Notes: generated from the letters alone by a model not told the origin. DNA of 48,358 nucleotides from an uncultured bacterium (GCA_905215595.1 CAJMQZ010000002.1:1-48358), one strand, 5' to 3'. Counted from the first letter of the stretch, positions 1 to 9,694 are shown. Numbers and translations: made by a program.

Positions 1-444
1 CTTCTGCTTGAAGATGCCGTACTCGTACAGGATGGAGTAGCCGGTGCCGCAGATATCGGTGGTGGCCATGCCGTCCAGATAGCAGGCTGCCAGACGGCCC
101 AGACCGCCGTTGCCAAGGCCTGCATCGGGCTCTTCCTCAAAAATGCTGTCCAGATTGATGTCGGCGTCGGCCAGTGCCTTCTTGGCAACCTCGTCCAGAC
201 CCAGATTGAACAGGCTCATCTTCAGGCTGCGGCCCATCAAAAACTCCATGCAGAGGTAGTAGACCTGCTTGGTGCCGGTGCCGATGGCCTTAGACTGGAA
301 CTTTTTGTGGTTCTCGCTCATCATCTGACGGCAGATCAGAGCCAGAGAACGGTAGATCTGCTGGTTGGAGGCAATATTCAGCTCCACACCGTACTCACTG
401 GTGAGCTTGTCCTGAAGAATTTTGCCAAATTCTTTTGATGTCAT
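1..444 (-). CDS. glgP: Glycogen/starch phosphorylase, N-terminal part (cut by window edge)
   Basis: The first 148 codons of an alpha-glucan phosphorylase, which releases glucose-1-phosphate from glycogen or starch in the cytoplasm. The translated N-terminus carries the family stretch with LMGRSL and then GLGNGGLGRLAACYLD (about residues 112-127), characteristic of the GT35 phosphorylases. The start is the ATG at 444, preceded on the minus strand by GGAGCAC as ribosome binding site. The PLP-lysine region and all of the C-terminal domain lie outside the window. It is transcribed divergently from zapA and has its own promoter at 577-549. Family assignment is firm; the polymer it prefers cannot be told from this part. 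Confidence 0.93.
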   Translation of the reverse strand, partial: MTSKEFGKILQDKLTSEYGVELNIASNQQIYRSLALICRQMMSENHKKFQSKAIGTGTKQVYYLCMEFLMGRSLKMSLFNLGLDEVAKKALADADINLDSIFEEEPDAGLGNGGLGRLAACYLDGMATTDICGTGYSILYEYGIFKQK

Positions 445-870
445 AGTGTGCTCCTATCCGCATAAGCGTTTGCTTTGCTAAAATAATTGAGTAGATAATA
501 GCAGCAGAAACGTTCCCTCTTTCGCCCGGCTGCCAACATAACACCGTTATTATAATATGAACGATTTATAAATGCAAGGAAACAGGCGCTTTTTTTCCGT
601 AACTGCTATTTTTTCAGGCCACTTTCTGACAAATATGCCGAAATTTCAAAAATTCCACTTTTTCTTGCGGCGTATTTATATTATAATAGAAGGTAGAACT
701 GAGCAGCGAAACTTTTTTCGGGGAGTAATTCCGGCAGTAATGGGGCGGGAAACTCCATCGAAATGTTTTCGGATGCCGAAACGTTACCGGGAACGATGCC
801 AAATCCCGGTAAGATACAGAACAAACGGCCTTGCGCCGTACAGATACAGGATAAAAAAGGGGAAAACACC
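445..870. other. Divergent intergenic region glgP / zapA
   Basis: A 426-base AT-rich gap between two divergent genes. It holds the glgP promoter on the minus strand, a TATAAT at 682-687 on the plus strand that is the likely -10 for zapA (no good -35 at 17 nt), and an exact inverted repeat TTACCGGGA / TCCCGGTAA (784-792 and 804-812, 11-nt loop) in the presumed zapA leader. An open frame running into zapA from 763 has no ribosome binding site of its own and is not accepted as coding. Confidence 0.6.
549..577 (-). promoter_or_regulatory. Sigma-A type promoter of glgP
   Basis: On the minus strand TTGCAT (577-572) and TATAAT (554-549) are separated by 17 nt. This predicts a start near 542 and a leader of about 100 nt before the glgP ATG. 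Confidence 0.75.
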
Positions 871-1338
871 ATGGTAAACAAGGTAAGGGTCAACATCGCG
901 GGCACACCGTATGCCATCGCCACCACAGATTCGGAAAAATACATCCTGGGTCTTGCCAAAAAGCTGGACGAGGATATCACAAAGCTGCTGGACACCAACG
1001 ATAACCTCTCGGTGACCAAGGCGGCGGTGTTCTGCGCGATGGATTATCTGGACGAATACCGCAAGAGCACCGGCAGCGCTGAGAATATGCGCAGCCAGAT
1101 CCAGGACTACATTGCAGATGCAGCCCGGGCAAAGCTGGCCGAGGACAAGGCACTGGCGGAAAACGCCGTGCTGCGCCGGGAAGCTGCCGCCCTGCGGGAG
1201 CAGCTGGCCAAGGAGCGCCAGCGCGAGACCCGCCGGGAGGAGCGCGCCGCCCGGGCTGCGGCAGAAACGGCACAGGAGCAGCCCTCCGCCCCGGAGACCC
1301 CGGCGGCAGACAGTGCACAGGCAGACGAGACCAACTGA
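871..1338 (+). CDS. zapA: Cell division protein ZapA
   Basis: A 155-residue ZapA-like protein, which binds FtsZ and promotes filament bundling at the division ring. The N-terminal globular part (residues 1-60) has the family pattern VNIAGTPYAIATTDSEKY, followed by a long charged coiled coil rich in Ala, Glu and Arg (about 70-135), and a low-complexity Pro/Ala/Glu tail. Typical ZapA proteins are nearer 90-110 residues, so the tail is an extension. The start is the ATG at 871 with AAAAAGGGG upstream; an in-frame start at 763 lacks a ribosome binding site. The U32 protein follows 36 nt downstream, a pairing common in Firmicutes, so one transcript is likely. Confidence 0.85.
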   Translation: MVNKVRVNIAGTPYAIATTDSEKYILGLAKKLDEDITKLLDTNDNLSVTKAAVFCAMDYLDEYRKSTGSAENMRSQIQDYIADAARAKLAEDKALAENAVLRREAAALREQLAKERQRETRREERAARAAAETAQEQPSAPETPAADSAQADETN

Positions 1339-1374
1339 ATGTACCTTATATAAATAGAAGTCAGAAGGAGAACT

Positions 1375-3444
1375 ATGGCAAGGATCGAGATCTTAGCCCC
1401 GGTGGGCAGTGAAGAAATGCTCCGCGCTGCGGTGTTCAGCGGCGCGGACGCAGTATATCTGGGTTTTTCGGGTTTCAACGCCCGCACGGGTGCCGGCAAC
1501 TTTGACGCAGACAGTCTGCAGGAAGCCGTGCGCTTCTGCCACGCCCGGGGCGTGGCGGTGCACGTTGCGCTGAATACGACCGTGTACGGCACCGAGCTGT
1601 CGGCACTGGAACAGGCTATCCGGGCGGTAGCAGCCAGCGGCGCGGATGCAGTCATCTGTCAGGATCTGGCAGTGGCTACTTTAATTGGTAAAATTGCCCC
1701 GCAGCTGCCCCGGCACGGCTCCACCCAGATGAGCGTCCACACCCTGCAAGGTGCACTGGAGCTGAAGGAGCTGGGCTTTACCCGGGTGGTGCTGGCGCGT
1801 GAGCTGAGTCTGCCCGAGGTGGAGCATATCACAAAGCACTGCGGCATCGAGACCGAGTGTTTCATCCACGGTGCGCTGTGCATGAGCGTGAGCGGCCAAT
1901 GCTATATGTCCGCCTTTCTGGGCGGGCGCAGCGGCAACCGGGGCTCCTGCGCAGGGCCCTGCCGCCTGCCCTTTGAAGCCAACGCCCTGCCGGAGGGCAA
2001 GCCCGGGCGGCTGCATCACCTCTCCCTCAAGGATAACTCCGCCATCGACAAGCTGGACAAGCTGCAGGCGCTTGGCGTAGCATCGGCAAAAATCGAGGGC
2101 CGTCTCCGCACGCCGGAGTATGTGGCGGCGGCGGTCAGCGCTTGTCTGGCAGGCCGCGAGGGCCGCGCCTACGACCGCGACCTGCTGAAGAACGCCTTCA
2201 GCCGCTCCGGTTTCACCTCCGGCTATCTGGACGGAAAAATCGACGGCACCATGTTCGGTGTGCGCAGCGAAGCTGACGCCGAGCTGACCAAAAAGACTCT
2301 GCCCATGCTGCGTGAACTTTACCGCCGCGAGCGCTCCCGCGTGCCGGTGCAGATGAAGCTGGAGATCGAGGAGGGCGGCGAAAAGCTGACCGTTACCGAT
2401 GCCGACGGCAACAAGGCCTTTGCCTATGGGGATGCCGAGCCGCAGCCTGCCCGCACCGACCCCACCGAGAGTTTGAACCGCAGCCTGACAAAGACCGGCG
2501 GCACCCCTTTTACGGCAGAGAAGATCACCGTGGAAATGGACGGCGGGCCATGGTTCATCCCCGGCAGTGCCGTGAACGAGCTGCGCCGGGAGGCACTGGA
2601 TGCCCTGCTCAAAAAGCGGGAGGTGCTGCGCCCCTGGCCCACCACCGAGGAGCACGTTGCCGCCCTGCCGCAGCGCACCCTGCCGCCCCGCCGTACCCTG
2701 CGTGCCCGGTTCGAGCGCTGGGAACAGGTGCCGGAGCGGGCGCTTGACGGGGTGGAGTACCTCATTTTGCCCATTGCACAGGCCGACCGTGTGCCCCGGG
2801 AGTGGCGGGCAAAGACCCTTTTGGAGCTGCCCCGGGTCATGTTCGGTGCGCTGGAACAGGACACTGCCCGCCGCATTGCGGCCACGCAGGACGCGGGCTT
2901 TGCCGGGTACGAGGTCAGCAACATCGCCCACCTGCGCCTGTGTCGTGGCTTGCCCATGACCGGCGGTTTCGGGCTGAACATCACCAACAATGTGGCAGCG
3001 CAGTTCTATGCAGAGCAGGGACTTTCCAGCCTGCTCATCCTGCCGGAGGTGAAAGACAGCGATATTGCGTCCATTGCGCCCACCCGGAACGGTAAGCCTG
3101 TGCCCACCGGCGTGATGATCTACGGTCATATGCCGCTGATGCTTACCCGCGCCTGCCCGCTGCAGAACATCCACGACTGCGCCCACTGCGATAAAACCGG
3201 CGTGCTGACCGACCGCAAGGCCAAAAAGTTCCCGGTGCGGTGCGGCCTTGGGGTGCGCACCATCTATAACCCGGTGCCCATCTACATGGGTGATAAGCCC
3301 GGCGCACTGGCGGTGGACTACGGCGTGGCCTACTTTACGCTGGAATCCCGCGAGGAGGCGGCGCAGATTCTGGACAGCATCCGCACCCACGCCCCCTTTG
3401 AGGGCGATTTTACCCGCGGTCTGTATTTTAAAGGAACCAACTGA
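1375..3444 (+). CDS. U32 peptidase-family protein (long, RlhA/YdcP-like form)
   Basis: A 689-residue member of peptidase family U32. Family members studied so far (TrhP, RlhA) are needed for hydroxylation of tRNA or 23S rRNA bases rather than for bulk proteolysis, so an RNA-modification role is the better inference. The N-terminus IEILAPVGSEEMLRAAVFSG starts a TIM-barrel-like domain, and the U32 signature with spaced cysteines is seen at about residues 160-205 (ECFIHGALCMSVSGQCYMS, then GSCAGPCR). The length exceeds the short ~300-400 residue forms and fits the group with an extra C-terminal domain. CPL and HDCAHCDK near residues 598-611 add a possible metal or cluster site. The start ATG follows AGAAGGAG. 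It sits directly behind zapA. Confidence 0.85.
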   Translation: MARIEILAPVGSEEMLRAAVFSGADAVYLGFSGFNARTGAGNFDADSLQEAVRFCHARGVAVHVALNTTVYGTELSALEQAIRAVAASGADAVICQDLAVATLIGKIAPQLPRHGSTQMSVHTLQGALELKELGFTRVVLARELSLPEVEHITKHCGIETECFIHGALCMSVSGQCYMSAFLGGRSGNRGSCAGPCRLPFEANALPEGKPGRLHHLSLKDNSAIDKLDKLQALGVASAKIEGRLRTPEYVAAAVSACLAGREGRAYDRDLLKNAFSRSGFTSGYLDGKIDGTMFGVRSEADAELTKKTLPMLRELYRRERSRVPVQMKLEIEEGGEKLTVTDADGNKAFAYGDAEPQPARTDPTESLNRSLTKTGGTPFTAEKITVEMDGGPWFIPGSAVNELRREALDALLKKREVLRPWPTTEEHVAALPQRTLPPRRTLRARFERWEQVPERALDGVEYLILPIAQADRVPREWRAKTLLELPRVMFGALEQDTARRIAATQDAGFAGYEVSNIAHLRLCRGLPMTGGFGLNITNNVAAQFYAEQGLSSLLILPEVKDSDIASIAPTRNGKPVPTGVMIYGHMPLMLTRACPLQNIHDCAHCDKTGVLTDRKAKKFPVRCGLGVRTIYNPVPIYMGDKPGALAVDYGVAYFTLESREEAAQILDSIRTHAPFEGDFTRGLYFKGTN

Positions 3445-3509
3445 TAAGAAACCACCGGCATTGCCCCAAACCTTGCCTGTGAAAAAGAAAAACGAAACGA
3501 GGTTATACG

Positions 3510-3956
3510 ATGGAACCCATCACTGTAAAATATAAAGTACTGGATGCCCGGGCAAAGGTGCCCGCCTATGCCACCCCCGGCGCAGCTGCCGCCGACCTGT
3601 GCGCTGTGCTGGACGCACCGCTGACCGTTGCCCCCATGCAGCGGGTGCTGGTGCCCACCGGCATTGCCATCGAGCTGCCGGGTGCCCATAGCGTGGCGCT
3701 GGTGTATGCCCGCAGCGGCCTGTCCATCAAGCACGGCCTGTGCATGGCCAACGGCGTGGGTGTGGTGGACAGCGATTACCGCGGCGAGCTGAAGGTGCCC
3801 ATGGTCAATCTGGGTGCCGAGGCTTATACCATCCAGCCCGGCGAGCGGGTGGCGCAGCTGTGCATCGCCCCGGTGTATACCGCTGCCTTTGTGCCCGCCG
3901 AGGAGCTGGGCGGCACCCAGCGCGGTGCGGGCGGCTTTGGCTCTACCGGAAAATAA
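3510..3956 (+). CDS. dut: dUTP diphosphatase
   Basis: A 148-residue trimeric-type dUTPase, which hydrolyses dUTP to dUMP and pyrophosphate, keeping uracil out of DNA and supplying dTMP synthesis. The conserved motifs are present in order: the first near residues 20-30 (ATPGAAAADLCA), motif 3 as ARSGLSIKHGL (about 69-79) followed by NGVGVVDSDYRGE, and the C-terminal glycine-rich arm RGAGGFGSTGK that closes over the active site. Length is normal for the family. It follows the U32 gene by 65 nt and is followed by a hairpin repeat and maf, consistent with a zapA-U32-dut-maf unit. Confidence 0.93.
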   Translation: MEPITVKYKVLDARAKVPAYATPGAAAADLCAVLDAPLTVAPMQRVLVPTGIAIELPGAHSVALVYARSGLSIKHGLCMANGVGVVDSDYRGELKVPMVNLGAEAYTIQPGERVAQLCIAPVYTAAFVPAEELGGTQRGAGGFGSTGK

Positions 3957-3995
3957 CCCTCTTCGTCAATGCTTTGCATTGCCACCCGAGAGGGG
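3957..3995 (+). repeat. Hairpin repeat, element 1 (dut-maf gap)
   Basis: Begins right after the dut stop. It carries an inner stem CAATGC/GCATTG and an outer stem CCTCT/AGAGG, and reads as the complementary-orientation half of the short repeat that follows at 4030-4073. Confidence 0.55.
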
Positions 3996-4029
3996 AAAAT
4001 TTAGAAGAGTAAACCGATTGATGGAAAAA

Positions 4030-4073
4030 GCTCTCCCCTTCGGGAGAGCGGTCACCGCAGGTGACTGAGAGGG
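4030..4073 (+). repeat. Double-hairpin repeat, element 2 (supplies the maf ribosome binding site)
   Basis: Two stems are visible: GCTCTCCC/GGGAGAGC with a CTTC loop (4030-4048) and GTCACC/GGTGAC with a GCA loop (4051-4065), ending in TGAGAGGG. A second copy lies at 16710-16750. The final GAGAGGG sits four bases before the maf ATG and looks like its Shine-Dalgarno sequence. Confidence 0.7.
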
Positions 4074-4077
4074 TTTT

Positions 4078-4635
4078 ATGAATCATTTGATCTTAGCTTC
4101 CGGCAGCCCCCGCAGACGGGAACTGCTCTCCCTGTATACCACTGATTTCACCGTCTGCGTCAGCGATTTTGACGAGAGCGCTGTTACTGCCTCCACCCCG
4201 GCGCAGCTGGTGGAGCAACTGGCCATCGGCAAGTGCCTTGCGGTTGCAAAGCAGCACCCGGATGCTGTAGTCATCGGCTGCGACACCGTGGTGGATGTGG
4301 ACGGCACCGTATTCGGCAAGCCCCACGATGCCGAGGACGCCAAGCGGATGCTGCGCGCGGTCTCCGGCAAGACCCATCAGGTGCACACCGGCGTGTGCAT
4401 TGCAAAAGGGGACAGGGCGGAGCATTTTGTGGACAGCTGCAAGGTGACCTTTTTCCCGCTGGGGGAGGAGGAGATCGCGTTCTACACCGCTACCCCGGAA
4501 CCCTACGATAAGGCCGGTGCCTACGCCATTCAGGGGCGTGCAGCCCTGTGGCTGGACCGCATCGAGGGCGACTACTACACCATTATGGGGCTGCCGGTCA
4601 GCCGCACCGTACAGCTGCTGGCGCATTTTTTGTGA
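4078..4635 (+). CDS. maf: Maf-family nucleoside triphosphate pyrophosphatase
   Basis: A 185-residue Maf protein, which converts non-canonical or excess nucleoside triphosphates to monophosphates and is linked to septum formation. The N-terminal phosphate-binding motif is LILASGSPRRRELL (residues 3-16), followed by IGCDTVV with the catalytic Asp (about 63-69) and KPHDAEDAKRML, SGKTHQVHTGV. Length is typical. Whether it prefers dTTP/UTP or m7GTP cannot be settled by eye. The gene lies immediately upstream of mreB, its usual neighbour in Firmicutes. The only ribosome binding site available is the 3' end of the preceding repeat. Confidence 0.9.
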   Translation: MNHLILASGSPRRRELLSLYTTDFTVCVSDFDESAVTASTPAQLVEQLAIGKCLAVAKQHPDAVVIGCDTVVDVDGTVFGKPHDAEDAKRMLRAVSGKTHQVHTGVCIAKGDRAEHFVDSCKVTFFPLGEEEIAFYTATPEPYDKAGAYAIQGRAALWLDRIEGDYYTIMGLPVSRTVQLLAHFL

Positions 4636-4672
4636 GAAAAATGGAAAAATGATAGAAAACTTGCCGAAACGC

Positions 4673-4701
4673 TTGAGAAATGAAGCACTTGCGGCTATAA
4701 T
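4673..4701 (+). promoter_or_regulatory. Sigma-A type promoter of mreB
   Basis: TTGAGA (4673-4678), 17-nt spacer, TATAAT (4696-4701), in the AT-rich gap behind maf. It predicts a leader of about 90 nt before the mreB ATG. Confidence 0.8.
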
Positions 4702-4797
4702 AGAACCGTGTTATTCTGCGCAGGAGGGTCTGTTTGCAGCAGGCTGTCCGGCATTCTGGGATAGATTTAAGGAACGATCGTAAGGAGATTTGGAACA

Positions 4798-5820
<1,023 letters not shown>

Positions 5821-5853
5821 AAGTGGCTCTCTGCGGAGAGTACTGCTTTAAAT

Positions 5854-5893
5854 GCGGAAAAGTTTCAGACACAGCAGCTGTGCGTTTTTCCGC
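5854..5893 (+). other. Long hairpin ahead of the mreB terminator
   Basis: GCGGAAAA (5854-5861) pairs with TTTTCCGC (5886-5893) and encloses an inner stem CACAG/CTGTG. It stands directly upstream of the terminator at 5911-5942 and may protect the mreB mRNA 3' end. Confidence 0.5.
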
Positions 5894-5910
5894 TGCAAAC
5901 ACTGCATCTT

Positions 5911-5942
5911 GCGCGGATGGCACGGCTGTCCGCGCTTTTTTC
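5911..5942 (+). terminator. Intrinsic terminator between mreB and mreC
   Basis: Stem GCGCGGA (5911-5917) / TCCGCGC (5929-5935) followed by six T (5936-5941). Confidence 0.8.
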
Positions 5943-5994
5943 ATACAAAGGCCTGCGGTAGGGCGTGGGCATCCCGACAGGAGGGAAGGACCCT

Positions 5995-6825
5995 TTGAAA
6001 GATTTTTTTGATACCTGGAAATTCAAGATCCTTGTGGCCGTGGCGGTGTTTCTGGTGGGCATCATGGCCTACGCCGGAGCCAACGGCCGCCTGACCGCTG
6101 CCCCGCAGGAACTGCTGGGCGTGATCCTGACCCCTTTTCAGAAGGCGGCGGCTGTGGTCAGCGGCGGCGTGGGTGCGGTGTGGGAAAAATACACCAGCAT
6201 CGATGAAGTCATGGAGCAGAACGAGCAGCTGGAAGCGGAAAACGCTGAGCTGCGCCAGCAGATGGTGGACTACGACCGCATCAAGGCCGAGAACGAGGCC
6301 TACAAGGCGCTGGCCAATATTCAGAAAAAGAACAGCAACGCCACCTATGTGTCCGGCTTTGTCATTGGCCGCGACCCGCTGGACGAGTTCGGCGGCTTTA
6401 CGCTGGACAAGGGCACCGCAGACGGTGTGGCGGTGAACAATGCTGTTATCAGCGACCGTGGCTATCTGCTGGGCATGGTGGTGGAGGCTGATCCGACCAG
6501 CTGTAAGGTGATGACCATCCTGCACCCCAGCTTCAACGCAGCGGGTGTTGTTTCCCGTACCCGGGAAAACGGCATCCTGAACGGCAATACCACCTATGCG
6601 GCAGACGGCCTGTGCACCCTGACCAATCTGGAGCGCAGCACCGAGACCCGTGCGGGTGATCAGGTCATCACCACCGGTCTGGGCGGGGTGTTCCCGCCGG
6701 ATCTGCTGGTGGGAACAGTGCAGGACGTGGTGCCGGAGGCCAGCGGAAAATCCTCCATTGCGGTGGTGCGCCCCGGTGTCGACCCCCGTACTGCAAAGCA
6801 CGTTTTTATCATTACTGCGTACTAA
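5995..6825 (+). CDS. mreC: Rod-shape determining protein MreC
   Basis: A 276-residue MreC, the extracytoplasmic scaffold that links MreB filaments to PBP2 and other elongasome enzymes. A short cytoplasmic start is followed by one transmembrane helix (about residues 9-25), a coiled coil (about 55-95, rich in Glu and Gln with AELRQQM), and the two-lobed beta domain with FVIGRDPLDEFGGFTLDKG and the C-terminal VITTGLGGVFPPDLLVG. I place the start at the TTG at 5995 because GGAGG at 5980-5984 lies ten bases before it; a GTG at 5965 in the same frame overlaps the region before that site. mreD follows after 15 nt. Confidence 0.92.
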   Translation: MKDFFDTWKFKILVAVAVFLVGIMAYAGANGRLTAAPQELLGVILTPFQKAAAVVSGGVGAVWEKYTSIDEVMEQNEQLEAENAELRQQMVDYDRIKAENEAYKALANIQKKNSNATYVSGFVIGRDPLDEFGGFTLDKGTADGVAVNNAVISDRGYLLGMVVEADPTSCKVMTILHPSFNAAGVVSRTRENGILNGNTTYAADGLCTLTNLERSTETRAGDQVITTGLGGVFPPDLLVGTVQDVVPEASGKSSIAVVRPGVDPRTAKHVFIITAY

Positions 6826-6840
6826 GGAGGGCACACTGCT

Positions 6841-7374
6841 ATGGAATCTCGCCGCAAGCGCAGCCGCAGCCAGCTGCTGAAGTGGGGCTGCTATGTGCTG
6901 GCGCTGTTTGTGTGCGCCGCTTTGCAGACTACGCCCGGGCTGTTTCAGCTGGGGCAGGCAAAGCCGCTGCTGGTGCTGCCGCTGTGTCTGGCGGTGGCAG
7001 TATTTGAGGGAGAGTTTGCCGGGGCATTGCTGGGCACGGTGGGCGGCCTTTTGTGGGACTACGCCGCCGGGCGCACGGTGGGTATGCTGGCGCTGGAACT
7101 GCTGCTGCTCTGCTTTGGGGTATCGGTGCTGGTGCAGCTGTATTTGCAGGTAAACCCCGGCAACTTTGCCGCAGTAAGCACCGCAACGGCGCTGGTGGTA
7201 CTCTCGCTGGACTGGCTGTTTTTCTACTATATGCCGGGCTATACCGGTGCTGCGCTGCGGTACGTCGCCTTTGTACTGCCCAGTGCAGTGCTGACCATCC
7301 CGGCGGCGCTGCTGGCCTTCTGGCTGGTGCAGCGCATCCATGACGGGTTCAGGATCGACAACGGTGTGGTCTGA
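6841..7374 (+). CDS. mreD: Rod-shape determining protein MreD
   Basis: A 177-residue, very hydrophobic protein with five to six predicted membrane helices and a basic N-terminus (ESRRKRSRSQ). MreD is a membrane partner of MreC and PBP2 in the elongasome. The sequence is poorly conserved in this family, so the call rests on hydropathy, length and position between mreC and the PBP2 gene. The start ATG follows AAGGAGG. The gene ends 19 nt before the PBP2 start. Confidence 0.88.
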   Translation: MESRRKRSRSQLLKWGCYVLALFVCAALQTTPGLFQLGQAKPLLVLPLCLAVAVFEGEFAGALLGTVGGLLWDYAAGRTVGMLALELLLLCFGVSVLVQLYLQVNPGNFAAVSTATALVVLSLDWLFFYYMPGYTGAALRYVAFVLPSAVLTIPAALLAFWLVQRIHDGFRIDNGVV

Positions 7375-7393
7375 CCCGCAAAAGGAGAACCAG

Positions 7394-9631
7394 ATGAACG
7401 AAAATGAACGCAAGGTCGTGGTGCGGCGGATGTTGCTGCTCATCGCAGTGGCCTGTATCATTATGGGGCTGTATACCTTCCGGCTGATCTTTTTGCAGCT
7501 GGTCAATGGGGACAGCTTCAAGGCAAAAGCCACCAACACCACGGATTATAAGTTCACGGTCACCGCCGCGCGCGGCAATATCGTGGACAGCACCGGCAAG
7601 CGCATCGCCACCACCAGCACCGGCTACAATGTGGTGCTGAACAAGCTGCAGATGGGGGATCAGGATCTGGACACCATGCTGCAGCAGATCGTGGAGCTTT
7701 TGCGCCAGAACGATGAAAAATGGTTGGACACCCTGCTCATCAGCGAGCCGGATGCCGCTGGAAACTATACCTTTACGGACAGTGCCGACAGCACCAGCGA
7801 CCAGAAAACGCTGGCGGACATGAAGGAGACGCTGGGCCTGCAGCAGTACGCCACCGCCAACGATGTAATGGAGATGCTGGTGGAGAAGAACCATCTGGAA
7901 AGCTTCTCCCTGCCGTGGCAGCGGGTGCTGGCGGGCATCCATTATGAGATGGACCGGCAGGCCTTTTCCAACGTGAACAACTTCATCATGGCTGAAAACG
8001 TCAGTCAGGTGACGGTTGCTGCCATCAAGGAGCATTCCCTCACTTTGCCGGGCGTGGAGATCGTGGAGACCAGCACCCGCAGCTATGAGCAGGGCGATAT
8101 CCTACCCGCTGTGCTGGGGCGTGTGGGTAAGATCACCGCCGAAAAGTGGAAGGTGACCGATGAAAACGGTCAGGTGACCTATCCGCTCAAGGAAAAAGGC
8201 TATAACATGAATGATGTGATCGGCATCTCAGGCCTTGAGTCTGTGTACGAGGACGAGCTGCGCGGCAAGGACGGCGTGGAGACCATCACCCGCAATTCGG
8301 ACGGCGTGATCGTGGACACCAAGATCACCACCGTGCCGGAGCCGGGGCATACCGTGCAGTTGACCATCAACAGCGACTTTCAGCGTGCGGTGGACAAGGC
8401 CCTTGCCAATAACATCGATATGATCAACCGGGTGTACAACACCGGCGATATGAAAGCCGCTGCTGGTGCTGCGGTGGTGCTGGATGTGAAGGACGGCAGC
8501 GTGCTGGCGGCTGCGAACTACCCCAGCTTTGACCAGAACCTGTACGCCACCAACTATTCGGAGTACAGCGCCGACCCCAGTCTGCCCCTGTTCAACCGGG
8601 CGCTGCAAGGCCTGTACACTCCCGGTTCCACTTTTAAACCTGCTGTGGCAGTGGCGGCGCTGGACAGCGGCCTGATCAACCAGTACTCCACCGTCAACTG
8701 CACCGGCGTGTACACCTATTATAAGGATTACCACCCCCGCTGCACCCGCCACGGCCACAGCGGCAACATTGATGTGGTCACCGCCATCAAGTGGAGCTGC
8801 AACATCTTCTTCTACGACGTGGGACGCCGCCTGACCAGTGACGTCTACGATGCCTACGCCTACAAGCTGGGTCTTGGGCAGCGCACCGGCGTGGAGGTCA
8901 ACGAGGCTGTGGGACGCCTGACCAAAAAGACGGATAAAAACTACACCTCCTCGCTGGATATTCAGGCTGCTATCGGGCAGGGCAACACGGTGGTAAGCCC
9001 CATCCAGCTGGCTACCTATGCTGCCACACTGGCCAACAACGGCGTGCGCTACCGCACCCACTTTGTCAAGGCGATTCTGGATACCAACACCGGCGAGGTG
9101 CTCAGTGAGACCCAGCCGGAGGTGATGGATATCATCGAGGGCAACGGCAACACCTTTGATCTGGTGCGGCAGGGCATGAAACAGGTGCCCAGCACCATCA
9201 GCGGCAAGATCTCCAGCTACCCCATTGCCATCGCCTGCAAGACCGGTACCCCCCAGCGCAGCGAGACCTACGCATCGGGCAAGCACTACCTGAACGCCAT
9301 GATGATCGCTTACCTCCCGGCAGACGACCCGGCGATCGCCATCGGCATTACGGTGGAGTACGGCGGCTACGGTGCCCGCACCGGCGATCTGGTGGTGGAT
9401 ATCGCCAACGCCTACTTTGCCATGAAGGACGGCACGCTGGAGGTGGATCCCTATGTGGATCCGCGCACCGTGGTGCAGGAGGATGCCGCAGCATCGGATA
9501 CTACCACCCAGACCGCCCCGGATGCTGCGAATGATGCACAGACCGATGCAACCGCCGCAGAACCGCAGCAGACAACTGCCCCCGCAGGGGTGACAGAGGA
9601 AGAAAACAACGATGCAATGCTTGCGCAGTAA
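7394..9631 (+). CDS. mrdA: Penicillin-binding protein 2 (elongasome transpeptidase)
   Basis: A 745-residue class B penicillin-binding protein that cross-links peptidoglycan during elongation. One N-terminal membrane anchor (about residues 13-33) is followed by a dimerisation/pedestal region and the transpeptidase domain. The active-site motifs are STFK at 412-415, SCN at 468-470 and KTG at 616-618. The C-terminal ~60 residues are low-complexity (Asp, Ala, Thr, Gln) and outside the catalytic fold. The start is the ATG at 7394 with AAAGGAG upstream. Its place directly behind mreCD supports the elongation role rather than septation. No rodA partner is encoded next to it; that glycosyltransferase must be elsewhere. 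Confidence 0.93.
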   Translation: MNENERKVVVRRMLLLIAVACIIMGLYTFRLIFLQLVNGDSFKAKATNTTDYKFTVTAARGNIVDSTGKRIATTSTGYNVVLNKLQMGDQDLDTMLQQIVELLRQNDEKWLDTLLISEPDAAGNYTFTDSADSTSDQKTLADMKETLGLQQYATANDVMEMLVEKNHLESFSLPWQRVLAGIHYEMDRQAFSNVNNFIMAENVSQVTVAAIKEHSLTLPGVEIVETSTRSYEQGDILPAVLGRVGKITAEKWKVTDENGQVTYPLKEKGYNMNDVIGISGLESVYEDELRGKDGVETITRNSDGVIVDTKITTVPEPGHTVQLTINSDFQRAVDKALANNIDMINRVYNTGDMKAAAGAAVVLDVKDGSVLAAANYPSFDQNLYATNYSEYSADPSLPLFNRALQGLYTPGSTFKPAVAVAALDSGLINQYSTVNCTGVYTYYKDYHPRCTRHGHSGNIDVVTAIKWSCNIFFYDVGRRLTSDVYDAYAYKLGLGQRTGVEVNEAVGRLTKKTDKNYTSSLDIQAAIGQGNTVVSPIQLATYAATLANNGVRYRTHFVKAILDTNTGEVLSETQPEVMDIIEGNGNTFDLVRQGMKQVPSTISGKISSYPIAIACKTGTPQRSETYASGKHYLNAMMIAYLPADDPAIAIGITVEYGGYGARTGDLVVDIANAYFAMKDGTLEVDPYVDPRTVVQEDAAASDTTTQTAPDAANDAQTDATAAEPQQTTAPAGVTEEENNDAMLAQ

Positions 9632-9694
9632 AGCGCAGCTGCGTGCAAAGTGCTGAACTTGAACGAAAATTTGAATATTGTGTCCAAAAACCTG

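Noticed and set aside
1681..3390. Long minus-strand open frame (569 codons) opposite the U32 gene
   Set aside because: GC-rich antisense shadow: low-complexity composition, no ribosome binding site, no recognisable domain, and a clear family protein on the other strand.
5823..6011. Small open frame between mreB and mreC
   Set aside because: It runs through the two hairpins and the terminator and has no ribosome binding site.
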